Source of the DNA: Vitellaria paradoxa
Taxonomy: Eukaryota; Streptophyta; Magnoliopsida; Ericales; Sapotaceae
Reading direction: 5' to 3'
Assembly (NCBI GenBank): GCA_019916065.1
Contig: CM034239.1
Coordinates: forward strand, 44,284,663-44,348,662
DNA length: 64,000 nt
The number at the start of each line of letters is the position of its first letter. The first letter of the stretch is position 1. Positions 48,301 through 59,429 of the stretch are shown here, piece after piece. Below the pieces are notes generated by a model. It saw only the letters and a program-made list of their open reading frames with translations, had not been told where the DNA came from and made no database searches. A program made the position numbers and the translations under genes.

Positions 48301-51300
48301 AGTGTATCCTTTGGCAACAAGTCTTACTTTCAACAGATCAATTGAACCATCAGGATGAACTTTGACATTATACACCCATTGACAACCAACTGTTGACTTG
48401 CCAGGAGGTAGAGTAACTAAATCTCACGTATCATTAGCTCGAAAAGCTGACATTTCTTTTTCCATGGCATCACGCCATCCATAATGAGACAATACTTTAG
48501 GTACAGAGTTAGGAATAAAAATCGTGGACAAGAAGGTAACAAAAGCATGATATGATGGAGACAAAGCCATATAGGAAACAAAGTTAGATATAGAATGAGA
48601 AGTGTGTATACCTTTCTGAAGAGCAATTGGAAGATCAAGATCACAAGGTATCGGCTCAAGAGGAGGATCTAAAGACTGGAGAGGAAAAGGTGAAGAGCCT
48701 GAAGCATCAAGGAAAGACTCTGAAGTTGTCTACCGTCTGGAATAAACCTGCAAATTAGGACGAGAAAGACAAAGGCAGAAATCACAGGTAAAGGGAGACT
48801 CTCATTTACATTAGAGACAGAGGAATCATCAAAGAAAAAAAGAGTCCTCTCAAAGAATGAGATATTAGTACATACAAAATATTGATGGAGAGGAGGACTA
48901 TAACATCGATATCCTTTTTGTACCCGTGAATATCCTAGAAAGACACATTTAAGGGCATGAGAATCAAGCTTATCAATCCCACTGTCAAGTTGATGGACAA
49001 ATACAACACACCCAAAGATTCATGGAGGAAGAAAAAACAGCAGTGTTTGGGGAAACAATATAGAATAAGGAAACAGCCCTTCAAAACAGAAGATGGCATT
49101 CTGTTAATCAAGTAACATGCTGTGACAATAGCATCCTCCCAAAAAATCTTTAGAACCTTCATATGAAACATTAAACATCCAGCTGTTTCAACCAAATGTA
49201 AATCTTCCTCTCAGCAACTCCATTCTATTATGGAGTGCGAGGATAAGATGACTGATGAAGCATGCCAAATGATGTCAAAAAATCTATGAAAGGCGTAGAG
49301 AAATATTCTTTGGCATTATCACTTCGAAAGATTTTAATAGACACATCAAACGGAGTTTTTATTTCAATATAAAAGGGTTGAAAGATAAACAATAACTCAG
49401 AACGATCTTTCATCAAATAAACCCATGTTAACCTTGAAAAATCGTAAATAAATGTAACAAAATACTTAAACCCCAACCTTGATACAATTCGATTAGGTCC
49501 CTATACATCTGAATGAACTAAATGAAAAAGATTTAAGGACCTGTTATTAATTCTAAGATGAAGGAAGCATGGTGATGCTTTCCTAACTGACAAGACTCAC
49601 AATTTAAAGACTGAAGTTAACTCAAACTTGGAACCATAAATTTCAACCTATCAAAAGAGGAATGACCCAATCAAAAATGAATTTCAAATGGTAAGGCAGT
49701 TGTAGAACAAGTGATAGATGAAGAACCAGCTAGATAATAGAAGCTCTGAGCTTCATGCCCTTCTCCAATCTTCTTCCTTATCTTCAAATCTTGCATAATC
49801 ACAAAATCGGGAAAGAATGTCATTGAGCAATTCAATTGCCTAGTGAGTTTGCTCACAAATAGAAGGTTGAAAGACAATGATGGAACATATACAGCTGAAG
49901 ATAAGGACAAATTAGGAGATGGACAAATTTTACCAACACCTTTTACTGGATTAGATGAACCATTAGATGTGCTGACATTGGGGATAGGAAAGCACTAAAT
50001 ATCAAAAAACAATGAAGAAACTCCAAACATATAGTCTGAAGCACTAGAATCAATAACCTTGGACACATATGAAGAGGTGGACACACAAGTAGTAGAATTA
50101 CCTCAATGGGCTAAAGAAGTCATTGGAACAAATGCCTATGGAGCCGTTTGATATGGGAGAAATCTTGCATATTTTTCTCCTAAAAGAGTCACAGTTGATG
50201 ATTCACTTATACTAAGTTTATCTAAAGAAGTAGGGACATCAGATGAAGCTACATGAACTATATGGGCTGGCTTCCCATGAAAGTCCTAGCAATTCTCCCT
50301 AACGTGTCCAACACGACCACAATTAGAACATTCGGGTCTAGTATCACGACCTCCACAACCAGAACCACAGTCTTCAAAGCCACACTCACCAGACTAAGAT
50401 GGAGGCTTATAAATAGGTCCCTAGTTGTCAACAGAAGTCTGACTGATTAGGGCAGAACGTGCAGAATCTGGAGTGGTGGATGAATCCTTAGAAACAACCC
50501 TCATAACCCTCGTATAGGTTCTTGCAAATGAGGGAAGAGTGGCTCCACTGAAAATCTGGGCTTTTACCGACTCGAACTCAAATCTAAGCTGGCAAGAAAA
50601 AGAAGAACTACCATTTGTTCTCTTTGTTTCTGCATCACGTTGATATCTGTGGACAACGGTTGAAAAGAGTTCAATTCCTCATGGACACGCTTCAGAGAAG
50701 CGAAATATTCAGTAACTAGTCTATCGGACTGTTAGAGTTAAAAAAATTCCAGTGATAGGTCGTACATCTGGGTGAGATCACTAGAGAAGAAAGACGAATA
50801 TACTCCCATATATTTTTACATGTGTTAAGATGGGTACACGTCAGCTATATTGGGCTCTATAGAATTCCACAATAAACTAACAAGATGAGCATCTTGTTGG
50901 ACCCAAGCATCGTACTTAGGATCAGCTTTAGGAAGTCCAAACTCAGTCAAATGCTTCTACTTTTCATACCCTGTTAACGCAATTTTAATATCTTTGAACC
51001 ATTGGATGTAGTTCGTCCCATTCAATCTTAATGTGATTAGTTGTTGAGGCATAGGAATGGAACCACCCATCATTTTTTGCTCAAAAGATATCTCAGTAGC
51101 CATTTAGAACCAGCAAATAGAAGTTTCAAATACCAGCAGTGGCAGTTTGGTAGATGAGCAGAACAGTAGATGAACAGTGGCAGATGAGAAGGAAAAGAGA
51201 AATTGTTCAAACCCAAAATTAAGGGTACTTGTAGACTTGCCGGAGAGAGAAGATTAGAAGACAAAGAAGGCTAAAAGTCCACTGGAGTTGCACACGCCGG

Positions 51301-54300
51301 CAATCAAAACTTCAACGGCAGCGCATGAGGCCTATGTGCAGATCGACTAGTGGCGTGTGGCGGTGCTTGAGGCAATTTCCAGTGACAGCGTTCCCCCGAC
51401 GGCGGTCGCCTCCCTCCATCGACCACTTTGAGCTATGTAGGACACTGAAAGAGCAACAGATTGACAGCTTATTGCTTAACAGAGATGGAAACCATTAGTT
51501 CCACCTGTGACACTTGCAACTTTTATATAGACCAACTTTTATATAGACCAAGACAGGTACTGTACTGTTCTTGTTTAACTCACACACAAGAACTTAATAA
51601 CGCTATGATACCATGTCAAACTAATGGATTGACAAGAATTATATACACACAAACTGAATTCTGACGTGTGAATTTATACACACAAAAGGAGTGACTGTAC
51701 ACATTACCTTGATGTCCATTTGGATCACTAAGTGTCTAGATACACTTCCTACATTAACTCTTGTATATTAACACTACATTAATTACAGTACATACATTAG
51801 CAGATCTCAAGCCAAAAAATGACCTAATAAAAATATTACTTTCATAGGCTCAAGGTTTTGGTTCAAATTAAAATATTCAAGAAACGGGATTTTGGTTCTC
51901 TTTCTCTAAAATCACCACCATAGAGGCTGCAAGTGAGTAAGAGAATAACTTTCCAACAATTTGAATCCTGAATACTATTCCTGTGCATCCATGCAGACAT
52001 TACACTAACTTAAGCCTTGTTTTTACCTTCTCTAAGAAAACACACTCATAAAAATATAGAAACATACAGGCAGGGGAGATGGCCCTTCCTACGATGAATC
52101 CTTCAATATTTTTTGTTGTTAAGTATTCCTGCTTCATGATTTAATTGCACAATTGAACATAATTCTAATTAATGTCAAGTAACTCAAGACTTGAGGCTTG
52201 TTGTGGCATTACTTTAGATTTTCCTAAAATACAAAAGCAATTGCACTGATAAACACCTGTTGCCAAATGCCATGTGGTAAAAGACTAAACTGATTTCTAA
52301 TAATATTTTGAACATAATTTAAACAAAGGTTGACTTACAATGAGTCTTCTATCACAAGGCAACAACCTGCATCAACTCCCATTTTATTTGCAGCTTCCAG
52401 AAATCTGATAGAAAATAAAAAGTTTTGCAGGATTATGTGAGCAAGTATTGATCTCAAAGAAGATAAGAGCAAAATTTTCTGTAGGAGCTGGGAAAAATGA
52501 TCAAAGCTTAAAGCATGTATGGCCTTCCAAGTAGAAGGAATCATTCCACTGTGTTTCATAGCATTTGCAAAAACTCATTCATTTCTATGGCGCCAAATGC
52601 AATTTGGTTACACATGGAGAAAGCTTCTTGGATGCTAATAAAGAAAATCTCATATCGATTCTTTAAAATCATATGGGTTGACATCTCCACAACAGAATAT
52701 ATATTTCAGCATTTCAATGCTATGTTTTAAGAAAAACATGGAATGGAAAGAATTGCTACCCCCTTTCAGTGCAAGACAAGCACATCACTTATAAGTTGCA
52801 AAGAAGTTGCTCAAAATATCTTCACTTACATATCTGGAGAGGGTTTCCCTGATTTGACTTGGTCACTTCCAAGAATTACTCTGAAGCATTCTCTCCAACC
52901 TACAAAATAAGTTGGACTAAACAAAATTAAATGGAAAAGATAAAGATACAAATGCCCGCCCATCATAAAACTTATAACTAATTCAAATTGATATAGGATA
53001 GCAAAGAGGAACTTAAGGACTGAGGAAATGAGGAGTAATATTCAAAATTCAAACTGATTCATCTTTCTGTGTGAGTTTCAAATCATTAGAAATCACTCAT
53101 GGGGGGGGGGGGTTGAAAAAATCCATAATTCACTAATTAATTTATTGGTTCCAAATATTAATAATAGAATAATCATGTTCATGATATCTGCAGATGAGTT
53201 TAAAATTAAGTTATGCTGGAACGAAAATTTGGTGCACTGTAACTTGCTTTTAAGTAAAGTTCAATTTCAGAAAAATTAGGCTTCAATCTATACAAGCACT
53301 GAATTAGTGAAATGTTGGGATTGTGTTTTGTTCAAATTATCACCAGGACCAGAAAAATGCTCTACAGTTCAGCAAGAACACATACTTGTAGAAAATGGTA
53401 ATGTGAGAGCCTAGAACAAGAAGCAGCACTGCAATGTTTATGGCATGCCCTTTTGATAAGTAGATATTATTCATTGGGGGAAGGGGTTTGGGATGACTCA
53501 TATCTATAACCTTTGGTCTTGATGGGGTGCCTTTCCACCAGAGTTAGCCCCTTCCATCCAATCATGTAAAAGCTAGCAAGAATCTACCACCAATCATATC
53601 ATAACACTCCACTTCTAAACTTCCAATCACTAAACCTATGCCTTTCTTCTTTCTGGCAACACTTCCAACAGGATTTTTCTTTTAACATGGAAAGGATCAT
53701 GCCAAATGATGAGATCTTTGTTAGAAGGAAGTTTAAAGAGGTAAAACTAAAATTGTGAACTGTTGGTGAGATTTATTCCATATGACATCATATACGTCCC
53801 AAAAGGGTTTGTAGAAGTAGCTACTAGGTGTGCTACTTGGTCTTCTGAATTCAATTTCTTTGATTACTTAGTCATGCGCTGGATTATAAAACAGACCACA
53901 GACAAGGATGATAATGCTAACAATATGATAGTAAGCATACACCAGACCAACAATCCATATTTCACCAAATTTTTAGAATAGCATAAAAAGATTCTTTACC
54001 CTGTTGGTGGGAGAGTTTTCCATCAATGTTTTTCCGCAAGGAGTTTGAAGCAAGCGCAAATGGCACATCATGCTTATGGAGATGTTGAATAAGACGATTA
54101 GCGCCAGGAAGTGCCTTCGCATGCACCCATCTAGATGAAAGCAGTTGGTAATAAAAACAATATAGATAAACACAGAGAATCAACATTGATTATGTGTTTT
54201 TTTTTTTTTTTTTTTGGTAATTGAGTATGTGTTGTATGTATGAATCTGCACTTACAAATTTACAGAGACAAATGCACCTACACATATTGGCCCGGTACAA

Positions 54301-55402
54301 CTAAACAAAGCCTTATCCTACTGTGTAGGGTTCCAAGCATTTTTTCAACTGACGTTCTCAGTTACAGCCCCAAGACAATCACTTGCTTTCTTACAAATCT
54401 GAAAGCGCTGGTACTCACTTTCTTTCGGGAAACTTTAGCTTGGATCAGATAAATTCCCTTATGTATGATATAGTTAGTTTAGAGGTATATCTAGAGTGCT
54501 GTGTAGATAACTTGATTCAATGTAACTAGAAAACAAAAAAGAAAATCCTAGATTAAGGGTCACGTGGTTCATAAATTCGTAACTGTATCTAAAAGGAAAC
54601 CTCCAATACAAAGCTAGAAATGAAAAACTTGGTATGGCTAGTCATGAAATTATGTGGAGGATGTAAAACTAAATGGTGTAATTTGGTCATTCATTTTGTT
54701 CAATTAAAATTTTAAATATTCACATAGATATCTATATATATAAACAACTAACTATCAACCAAATGAGAGCCAAAGTGCACAGCAAGAGTGAAACCACCTC
54801 AAACAATCAGAAACTCCATTAAAAGTTAATAATATTTTCGATCACACTTCCAGCTCCTACTAAACGGGCAGAAGAATATATAAAGAATATAGCTTTACTA
54901 CTAGGCATTCTCAACTGTAAATTACACGAGAGAGAGAGAGAGAGAGAGAATTACTTCTCTTGGTACATGGGCGTGATTTCTTGCGAAAACCGATCAGGTG
55001 TGATTGGAAGTTGATAGTCCTCAACAATAGCCATTGCAGCCTTTTCATGAGTCACACCCAACCTCTTATCTTCCTTGCCCCTATCTAAAACCTTCCCATA
55101 TCTCGCCAAAAGCTCCCCCAGAACTCCCTTTGTAGCTTGCTCTGCACATGTGCAAATTACAATCGCAATCACAAAGTTTCACATACATATAACAATGCAA
55201 ATTACAGTCACAAAGTTTCACAAACATTTAACAACATAAGATGTGGAAGTAAATAAATTTGGAAGGGGGTGGGGGGGTGGGGCATAACCTTTAAGAGTGG
55301 TAGGAACCAAGTACCTGTGTTCAAAAGGGTACCATCCAAATCAAGAATTACAGCAGAAATAAGGGTCTCTGCGTTCTGGGTTTCACTCTGAAAGTTGTTC
55401 AT
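42317..55402 (-). CDS. HAD-superfamily hydrolase fused to a riboflavin-kinase-like domain, frameshifted in exon 6
   Basis: Ten minus-strand exons: 55315-55402, 54955-55141, 54000-54130, 52830-52899, 52339-52404, 44611-44766, 44449-44526, 44020-44156, 43268-43360 and 42317-42442. All introns are GT-AG. Residues 1-195 are a HAD phosphatase with the four motifs in place: DLDGT (nucleophile Asp 21, acid/base Asp 23), ALASNS, the Lys of GKPSPDI, and VIEDS. The rest resembles the riboflavin-kinase half of plant FMN hydrolase/riboflavin kinase (FHY) proteins (LWGLPPFED, GIYFGWAKFD, VQILVVGYIRALND), but the kinase motif with Gly-x-Pro-Thr-Ala is not seen. One extra G at 44722-44723 shifts the frame and would stop translation at 44694 after about 204 aa. 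Without it the exons encode 376 aa. Intron 5 (7.6 kb) holds a copia element. It may be a paralogue, a new pseudogene or a sequencing error. Confidence 0.85.
45682..45894 (+). repeat. possible solo LTR
   Basis: This stretch opens TGTTATAATT and closes TCTCTTACA, with a promoter-like TATATAAAGG and TTGTATC in between, and a CTCTCTATAG-type stretch near the end. That layout is typical of plant copia LTRs. The bases on each side (AAGTT and GTTAT) are not a matching target duplication, so the boundaries are uncertain. Confidence 0.4.
46812..47000 (-). repeat. 3' LTR of the copia element
   Basis: 189 bp, opening TGTCAATGTATG on the minus strand and closing TTAGTTTGATA. It pairs with 51614-51802. 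Confidence 0.88.
47290..47625 (-). pseudogene. copia RNase H domain remnant
   Basis: The minus-strand frame includes LRYLKGASGCGLLYR, GYTDADWTGSPSGKRS (the RNase H aspartates) and FWKSKKQTVVARS, the usual copia RNase H landmarks. The terminal part reads YRVMTHT where the family has an alanine/glutamate pattern, so it is drifting. Confidence 0.9.
47720..48440 (-). pseudogene. copia reverse transcriptase remnant
   Basis: Minus-strand pieces: VDGSIDLLKVRLVAKGYTQ (about 48290-48345), HQLDVKNAFFYGDL (about 48150-48200), CKLKKSLYDLK (about 48080) and the active-site box LLVYVDDILI with KYFLGIEI (47799-47990). Stops lie between these pieces, so no full enzyme can be made. Confidence 0.88.
48900..49500 (-). 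pseudogene. copia integrase core remnant
   Basis: The open frame 49228-49476 reads GFKYFVTFIYDFSRLTWVYL, then FRSDNAKEYFS and YPRTP, followed across a stop by NGVAERK. This carries the first two acidic residues of the DDE integrase core. The 48935-49195 frame continues with FWEDAIVTACYLINRMPSS, the usual distal part. Confidence 0.9.
49980..50090 (-). pseudogene. copia protease remnant
   Basis: The minus strand reads VIDSSASDYMFG, matching the copia aspartic protease active-site region where functional copies have Asp-Ser-Gly-Ala. The active Gly is replaced here (Ser-Ser-Ala), another sign of decay. Confidence 0.75.
50270..51103 (-). pseudogene. copia gag remnant with CCHC zinc knuckle
   Basis: An ATG at 51103 begins MATEISFEQKMMGG, followed by LNGTNYIQWFKDIK and a premature stop, then WVQQDAHLVSLLWNSI. 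This is the gag (UBN2-type) pattern. The zinc knuckle CSNCGRVGHVRENC lies at about 50290-50330, followed by a stop. Confidence 0.85.
51614..51802 (-). repeat. 5' LTR of the copia element
   Basis: 189 bp opening TGCTAATGTATG and closing TTAGTTTGACA on the minus strand. It is adjacent to the primer-binding site. It shares the central GTTAATGTAGGAAGTGTATC with the 3' LTR. Confidence 0.88.
54928..54949. repeat. (GA)n microsatellite next to an exon boundary
   Basis: About 11 GA units on the plus strand, within 10 bases of the 5' splice site of intron 2 of the HAD gene (exon 2 ends at 54955). On the gene's strand this is a CT tract just after the donor. Confidence 0.85.
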
Positions 55403-56270
55403 TGTCAACACAAACCAAAAAGCTGGCTAGTGTGTATGAGAGAAAGAGTAGAGAGAATGCGTACGTAAATTGAGAGTAATGAAATTGTTGAGGAAGGCAT
55501 TTTAAATAGAATTATTGTGGGAAAAAAAAATGGGAGGGAATGATTCCTGAAAAGGGAATCGGATTCGGTGCCTAGGTAAGAATTCACAAAGATGGCAAAT
55601 TCAACCAATTGGGTTTCAACTTGAGAGAGAGAGAGAGATTTGGTATTCAACTTGAGTCTGGAGAGACAGAGGGATTTCCCGCTTTTCTCCTCCTTTTTCT
55701 TGTTCTAGTGAGATGAAGGAGGGAGTATGAAGCATTCCAAATTTCCACAAACACCTATAAATTTTTATCTTTCTTTTTTTTTTTTTTTTTCTTATAAGAG
55801 GAATTATGAAGATATAATTTTTTTAAATTGATACTAATTTATATAATTTTAAAAACGAATTTGAAAGGGTTGACATAACGGTTAACTCCATCATTTGTAA
55901 TTTAAATTATTAATTTTAACTTTAATGATCAACATATATTAAATTAAAATAATATAAATACATCATGACCGTTAAATAATTATCCAACGATCTACGATTG
56001 ATTAATGTAGGTGAACCTTCTCTTTTCACCAAACACACCCGTGTATTGAAGTGGTGGGCTGCGGGTGTTAGGCCTGAGGGCGGGTATATTCCCTGGACAT
56101 ACTGCATTCTCAAACGTGAAAGATTTGAAGTTGCCCTTTCCTTCCTTCCTGGGGAAATTAACTTTCTGTTTTTTACTTTTCTTTTTCTATTTTTTTTTAA
56201 GCAGTTATTGGAACCTGAACAAGAATTGGAACTAGAATATGGGAATAGAAAGAAGAAAAGGAATAGGAAT
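55403..56270. promoter_or_regulatory. probable promoter region of the HAD/riboflavin-kinase-like gene
   Basis: Reading the minus strand, the leader upstream of the ATG at 55402 contains CT-rich blocks (GAGA on the plus strand at about 55624-55640 and 55438-55460). A TATA-like motif cannot be fixed. The sequence at 55998-56150 is better balanced but shows no protein motif. Confidence 0.3.
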
Positions 56271-56273
56271 TAA

Positions 56274-56517
56274 GGCACCGTTTAGAAAGAGTTAATGGTT
56301 ATTTTAATAGTGATTGGACTTTTTTATTCTTTTATATTTTAATTTTTTTTAATTTTTGAAGGTAAAAATGTCAATTTACTCTTGCAACTTAGCAACATAA
56401 AAAAAAATAAATTTTTTTTCCTTTTCAAACACAAAATTAGCTAACTTTTTCAGTTAACTACTAGCTCAATATTTTTTTAACTACCATTAGCACATGCTAA
56501 TGTTCTTAAACGGTGCC
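56274..56517. mobile_element. Tourist-like MITE, family E copy 1
   Basis: This 244-bp element has terminal inverted repeats GGCACCGTTTA / TAAACGGTGCC and TAA on both sides (56271-56273 and 56518-56520). Interior motifs shared with the next copy: AGTGATTGGACTTTTTTA, AAAATGTCAATTTA, CAAACACAAAATTAGCTA. PIF/Harbinger-type (Tourist) by TIR and TSD. No coding capacity. Confidence 0.9.
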
Positions 56518-56660
56518 TAAATTGCTTGTCTTGGTATGTTAAAAAAAATAAGAATAAAAATTATAATATATTTATTTTTTATTATTATATCATAATCCCT
56601 TAATATGTAAAAATATTAACTTAGAATAATTTCTTCGTCTTTTACCGGATCAAGTAATAA

Positions 56661-56987
56661 GGGTCCGTTTGGGAAGAGTAGCCATTAGCCTTCAACAGTG
56701 ATTAGACTTTTTTACGCTCTTATATTTTAATCTTCTTTTAAACTTTCAAGGATAAAAATATCAATTTAACAAAAACAAGTTAGCTACCTAAAAAAATGTC
56801 ACTTTTTTTTCTTTCCCAAACACAAAATTAGCTAGTTTTTTTTTTAGCTAACTACTGACCATTAGCCATTAGTCACTAGCGACTTTTTTTTTTTCTTTCC
56901 AAACACAAAATTAGCTAGTTTTTTTTTTTTTTAGTTAGGTACTAGCCATTAACCATTAGCCAATACTAATTGTTTCCAAACGGAGCC
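56661..56987. mobile_element. Tourist-like MITE, family E copy 2
   Basis: This 327-bp element has edges GGGTCCGTTTGG / CCAAACGGAGCC flanked by TAA (56658-56660 and 56988-56990). It carries an internal duplication of the CTTTCCAAACACAAAATTAG segment (about 56811 and 56896), which explains why it is longer than copy 1. Confidence 0.88.
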
Positions 56988-56990
56988 TAA

Positions 56991-57431
56991 AAATGAAATT
57001 CTCTAGCATCATAAAGGTAAAGTTCAAGTTACGGCCTTCTATTAAGAGATCCATAACTCTTTACAAATCAAAATTTTAAATTCCATTCTTCCATAAACTT
57101 TTTTTCTTTTTTTTTTCCAAATTTCCCTTTTAATTATAATTTTTTCCCTTTTTCTTAAAACTAAAAAAAAATGCCACTTGACTGGTTTACATTTATTTTT
57201 GACAAACTATTTTCATTTAGAATCATGCACAATTTACCAAAAAAAAAGAAAAAAATAGAAAATTAAAATATATATATATATAAATAAGTAAAATTTTAAT
57301 TTTACTACCAAGTACAACTGAAATGTAATAAAAATAGATGCACCTGGAATGAAATAAGAATAGACAGCAATAATAGTTAATGTATTTACTATTTTGTTCA
57401 CTAAAATCAAATATTCAGTCCAAAAGTGTAG
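56991..57431. other. intergenic AT-rich DNA
   Basis: Nothing recognisable beyond poly-A/T tracts and a short (TA)n run near 57270. Confidence 0.5.
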
Positions 57432-57768
57432 GTGGCATTTGGTTTGTTTTTCTGTTTTCTATTTTTTTTTTCATTTTATGTTTTAAAAATCTCAAATAAA
57501 AAAATTAAAAATGCTCTACTTTCATTATTTTAAAATTTTCTTTATTTTGGATTAAAAACACTCAAAATGAATTTTTGTCATCTTTCATTTTATGTACAAG
57601 CTCATTTTCTGTTTTCTATAACAAATTTTAAAAACACAAGTGACCAAATACATTTTGAACTTTTTCTTTGTTTTCAAAAGCGTAAAATGAAAAATTAGTT
57701 CAAAACAGAAAATAAAAGACAAAAACGGAAAACAAAAAATAAAAAAACAAATCAAATGAGCTCGAATT
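57432..57768. mobile_element. palindromic MITE, family A copy 3
   Basis: This element of about 337 bp has edges GGTGGCATTTGGTTTG / AACAAATCAAATGAGC. It shares the CTCAAAATGA, CTCATTTTCTGTTTTC and AACACAAGTGACCAAAT landmarks with copies 1 and 2. Non-coding. Confidence 0.7.
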
Positions 57769-58901
57769 TTTTTAAATTTGCCTATAAATGTTTTCCTTCT
57801 GTTGAAAAAAAAAAATTAGAAAGTCTTTTGAAGTTGCTATCAAACCAAATTTCTTCATGACACCAAATCCTTAGAATAATACTGTTACAAGGACAAATGA
57901 ATTTGTTCCAGCTTCCTTCCATTTTGAACCACCGAGTATGACTAAGGGGTCAGAATCTAATGCGGTGCATAACTTTTAGAATTAAAATAATTTATTCATT
58001 AGAAAAATATCGAGGGGAAGTCGTTCGATACAATAGATCCAAAAATAAAAAGTAACATTTGTGTTTTTATATTTATGTTTAATAATTTTTATTTTTTTAT
58101 TTTTTCATTATGAATTATTTTTTTTCTTTTTCTAAATAAAAATAACAAATAAATTTAATAGTGTAATTTTGTTTATAGTAATTAACCTTTTTAAATAAAA
58201 TTTATAAAATTAATTTAATTAATTATTTTAATAAATTTTATTTAGATGCATTTAATTTATTTATTCAATTGAATAAAATACGTTTGTTCTTATAAAATAT
58301 TTTTAATAATAGTTAATTTCAATTAAGTACGTTAATAAAGAACATAATTGGATAATAATTTATTATTTTATTTTTAAATTTTAACTTAATTTAAGAAAAT
58401 AAATTATCATAATATGAAGCAATTATTTATCAAAAATGATGTTAATTAATAAAATGAATAATTTTAATAATATATTATTTTAATTGTAATTAAATAAATC
58501 ATTTTCATATATAAATACTTTTAATTTAATAAAATAAATCACTGTAATATGATGTAATATAAATTGACAAATTGTTCTTTTTAAGATCCAAAGTCGACAA
58601 AACATTTAATAAACGACAAATGACAGAATGAAAACTTTTTTTTTTTTTTTTTATCTACGTTGTAGTGAGCTTAAATTTTTGAATAAGTTTCAATTTTTTT
58701 GAGCATAAAAAAATTAAAAAAAAAATTTTACGAGACACCATCCTCTTATTAATTTTTAAAAATTTATAAACCTGAAAAAGAGAAAAACAAAAACAAAAAC
58801 GTTATCAAACATTCTCATGTAATCAGTGGTAGACATAACTCCGTGTTAGCAGTATATTATAAAAAAAAAAAAAAAAAAACTAATATCCCGTTCCGAACAT
58901 A

Positions 58902-58937
<36 letters not shown>

Positions 58938-59429
58938 CCATACCGACAATATAAAAAGAACAATGGTTTTCACCCTATGCAATGCAAGTCCAGTCCAATT
59001 CTTTCACTACCAATGAGCCACCCAAAATAAAATGATAACCACCATAACAACCAACCAAGGCAATTAGGCAATATAGGGAAAAAGCACACATGGGCCAAGA
59101 CAATAAGATTTAGGGTAAATGTGACATGAAATATATATGTTTAAACCAGATAAGGAGACCAAACAGTAGAACTAATCTGGGCAACAGCAGTACAATTTGC
59201 TAAAAGAAGATCTCTTAAATCAAACCAAAGTATTACTCTAAAACTGAGTTCGCTATACCAAGACGAAAAACCAGATCATGTCCGGCAATCAAACACAGTG
59301 ACACCCCCAAAGAAACACCAAAAAAAAATTTAAAAATTATAACAACAGAACACAGAAGCCCTCGGGGCATAAGGCTTCTTCATCCTCCCTCGTTGAATAG
59401 GCATAGCACATCCTGAGGTTCAAATTGCC
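57769..59429. other. 3' flank of the 14-3-3 gene and intergenic DNA
   Basis: No gene. It contains an (AAT)n microsatellite (58902-58933) and poly-A tracts. The stretch from about 59330 to 59429 directly after the stop codon is probably the 3' untranslated region of the 14-3-3 gene. Confidence 0.5.
58902..58933. repeat. (AAT)n microsatellite
   Basis: About ten AAT units in AT-rich intergenic DNA. Confidence 0.9.

Larger units (their letters stand above)
46812..51802 (-). mobile_element. Ty1/copia LTR retrotransposon, full-length but decayed
   Basis: This 4991-bp element on the minus strand sits in the same orientation as its host gene. The LTRs are 189 bp each (51614-51802 and 46812-47000), with TG..CA/TA ends. 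The flanks are GATCC and GATCT, a 5-bp target duplication with one change. Next to the 5' LTR is a primer-binding site TGGTATCATAGCG (51601-51613), the form used for initiator tRNA-Met. Before the 3' LTR is a polypurine tract (TTGAGGGGGAGTG, about 46998-47012). Between them, in order, are gag with a CCHC knuckle, protease, integrase, reverse transcriptase and RNase H. In-frame stops and shifts mean it is inactive. By eye the LTRs differ at about 25 of 189 positions, so the insertion is old. Confidence 0.92.
44767..52338 (-). other. intron 5 of the HAD/riboflavin-kinase-like gene (7.6 kb)
   Basis: This intron lies between the exon ending with VIEDS and the exon beginning with VGFKAARAAG. It contains a copia retrotransposon (46812-51802), a possible solo LTR (45682-45894), a CT tract followed by CGCGCG (about 45490-45519), and an open frame at 45075-45401 with no known motif. 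It was several kb shorter before the insertion. Confidence 0.8.

Noticed and set aside
47290..51264. Numerous short open frames between 47.3 and 51.3 kb as separate genes
   Set aside because: Read in order on the minus strand they are pieces of one copia polyprotein (gag, protease, integrase, RT, RNase H) bounded by matching LTRs.
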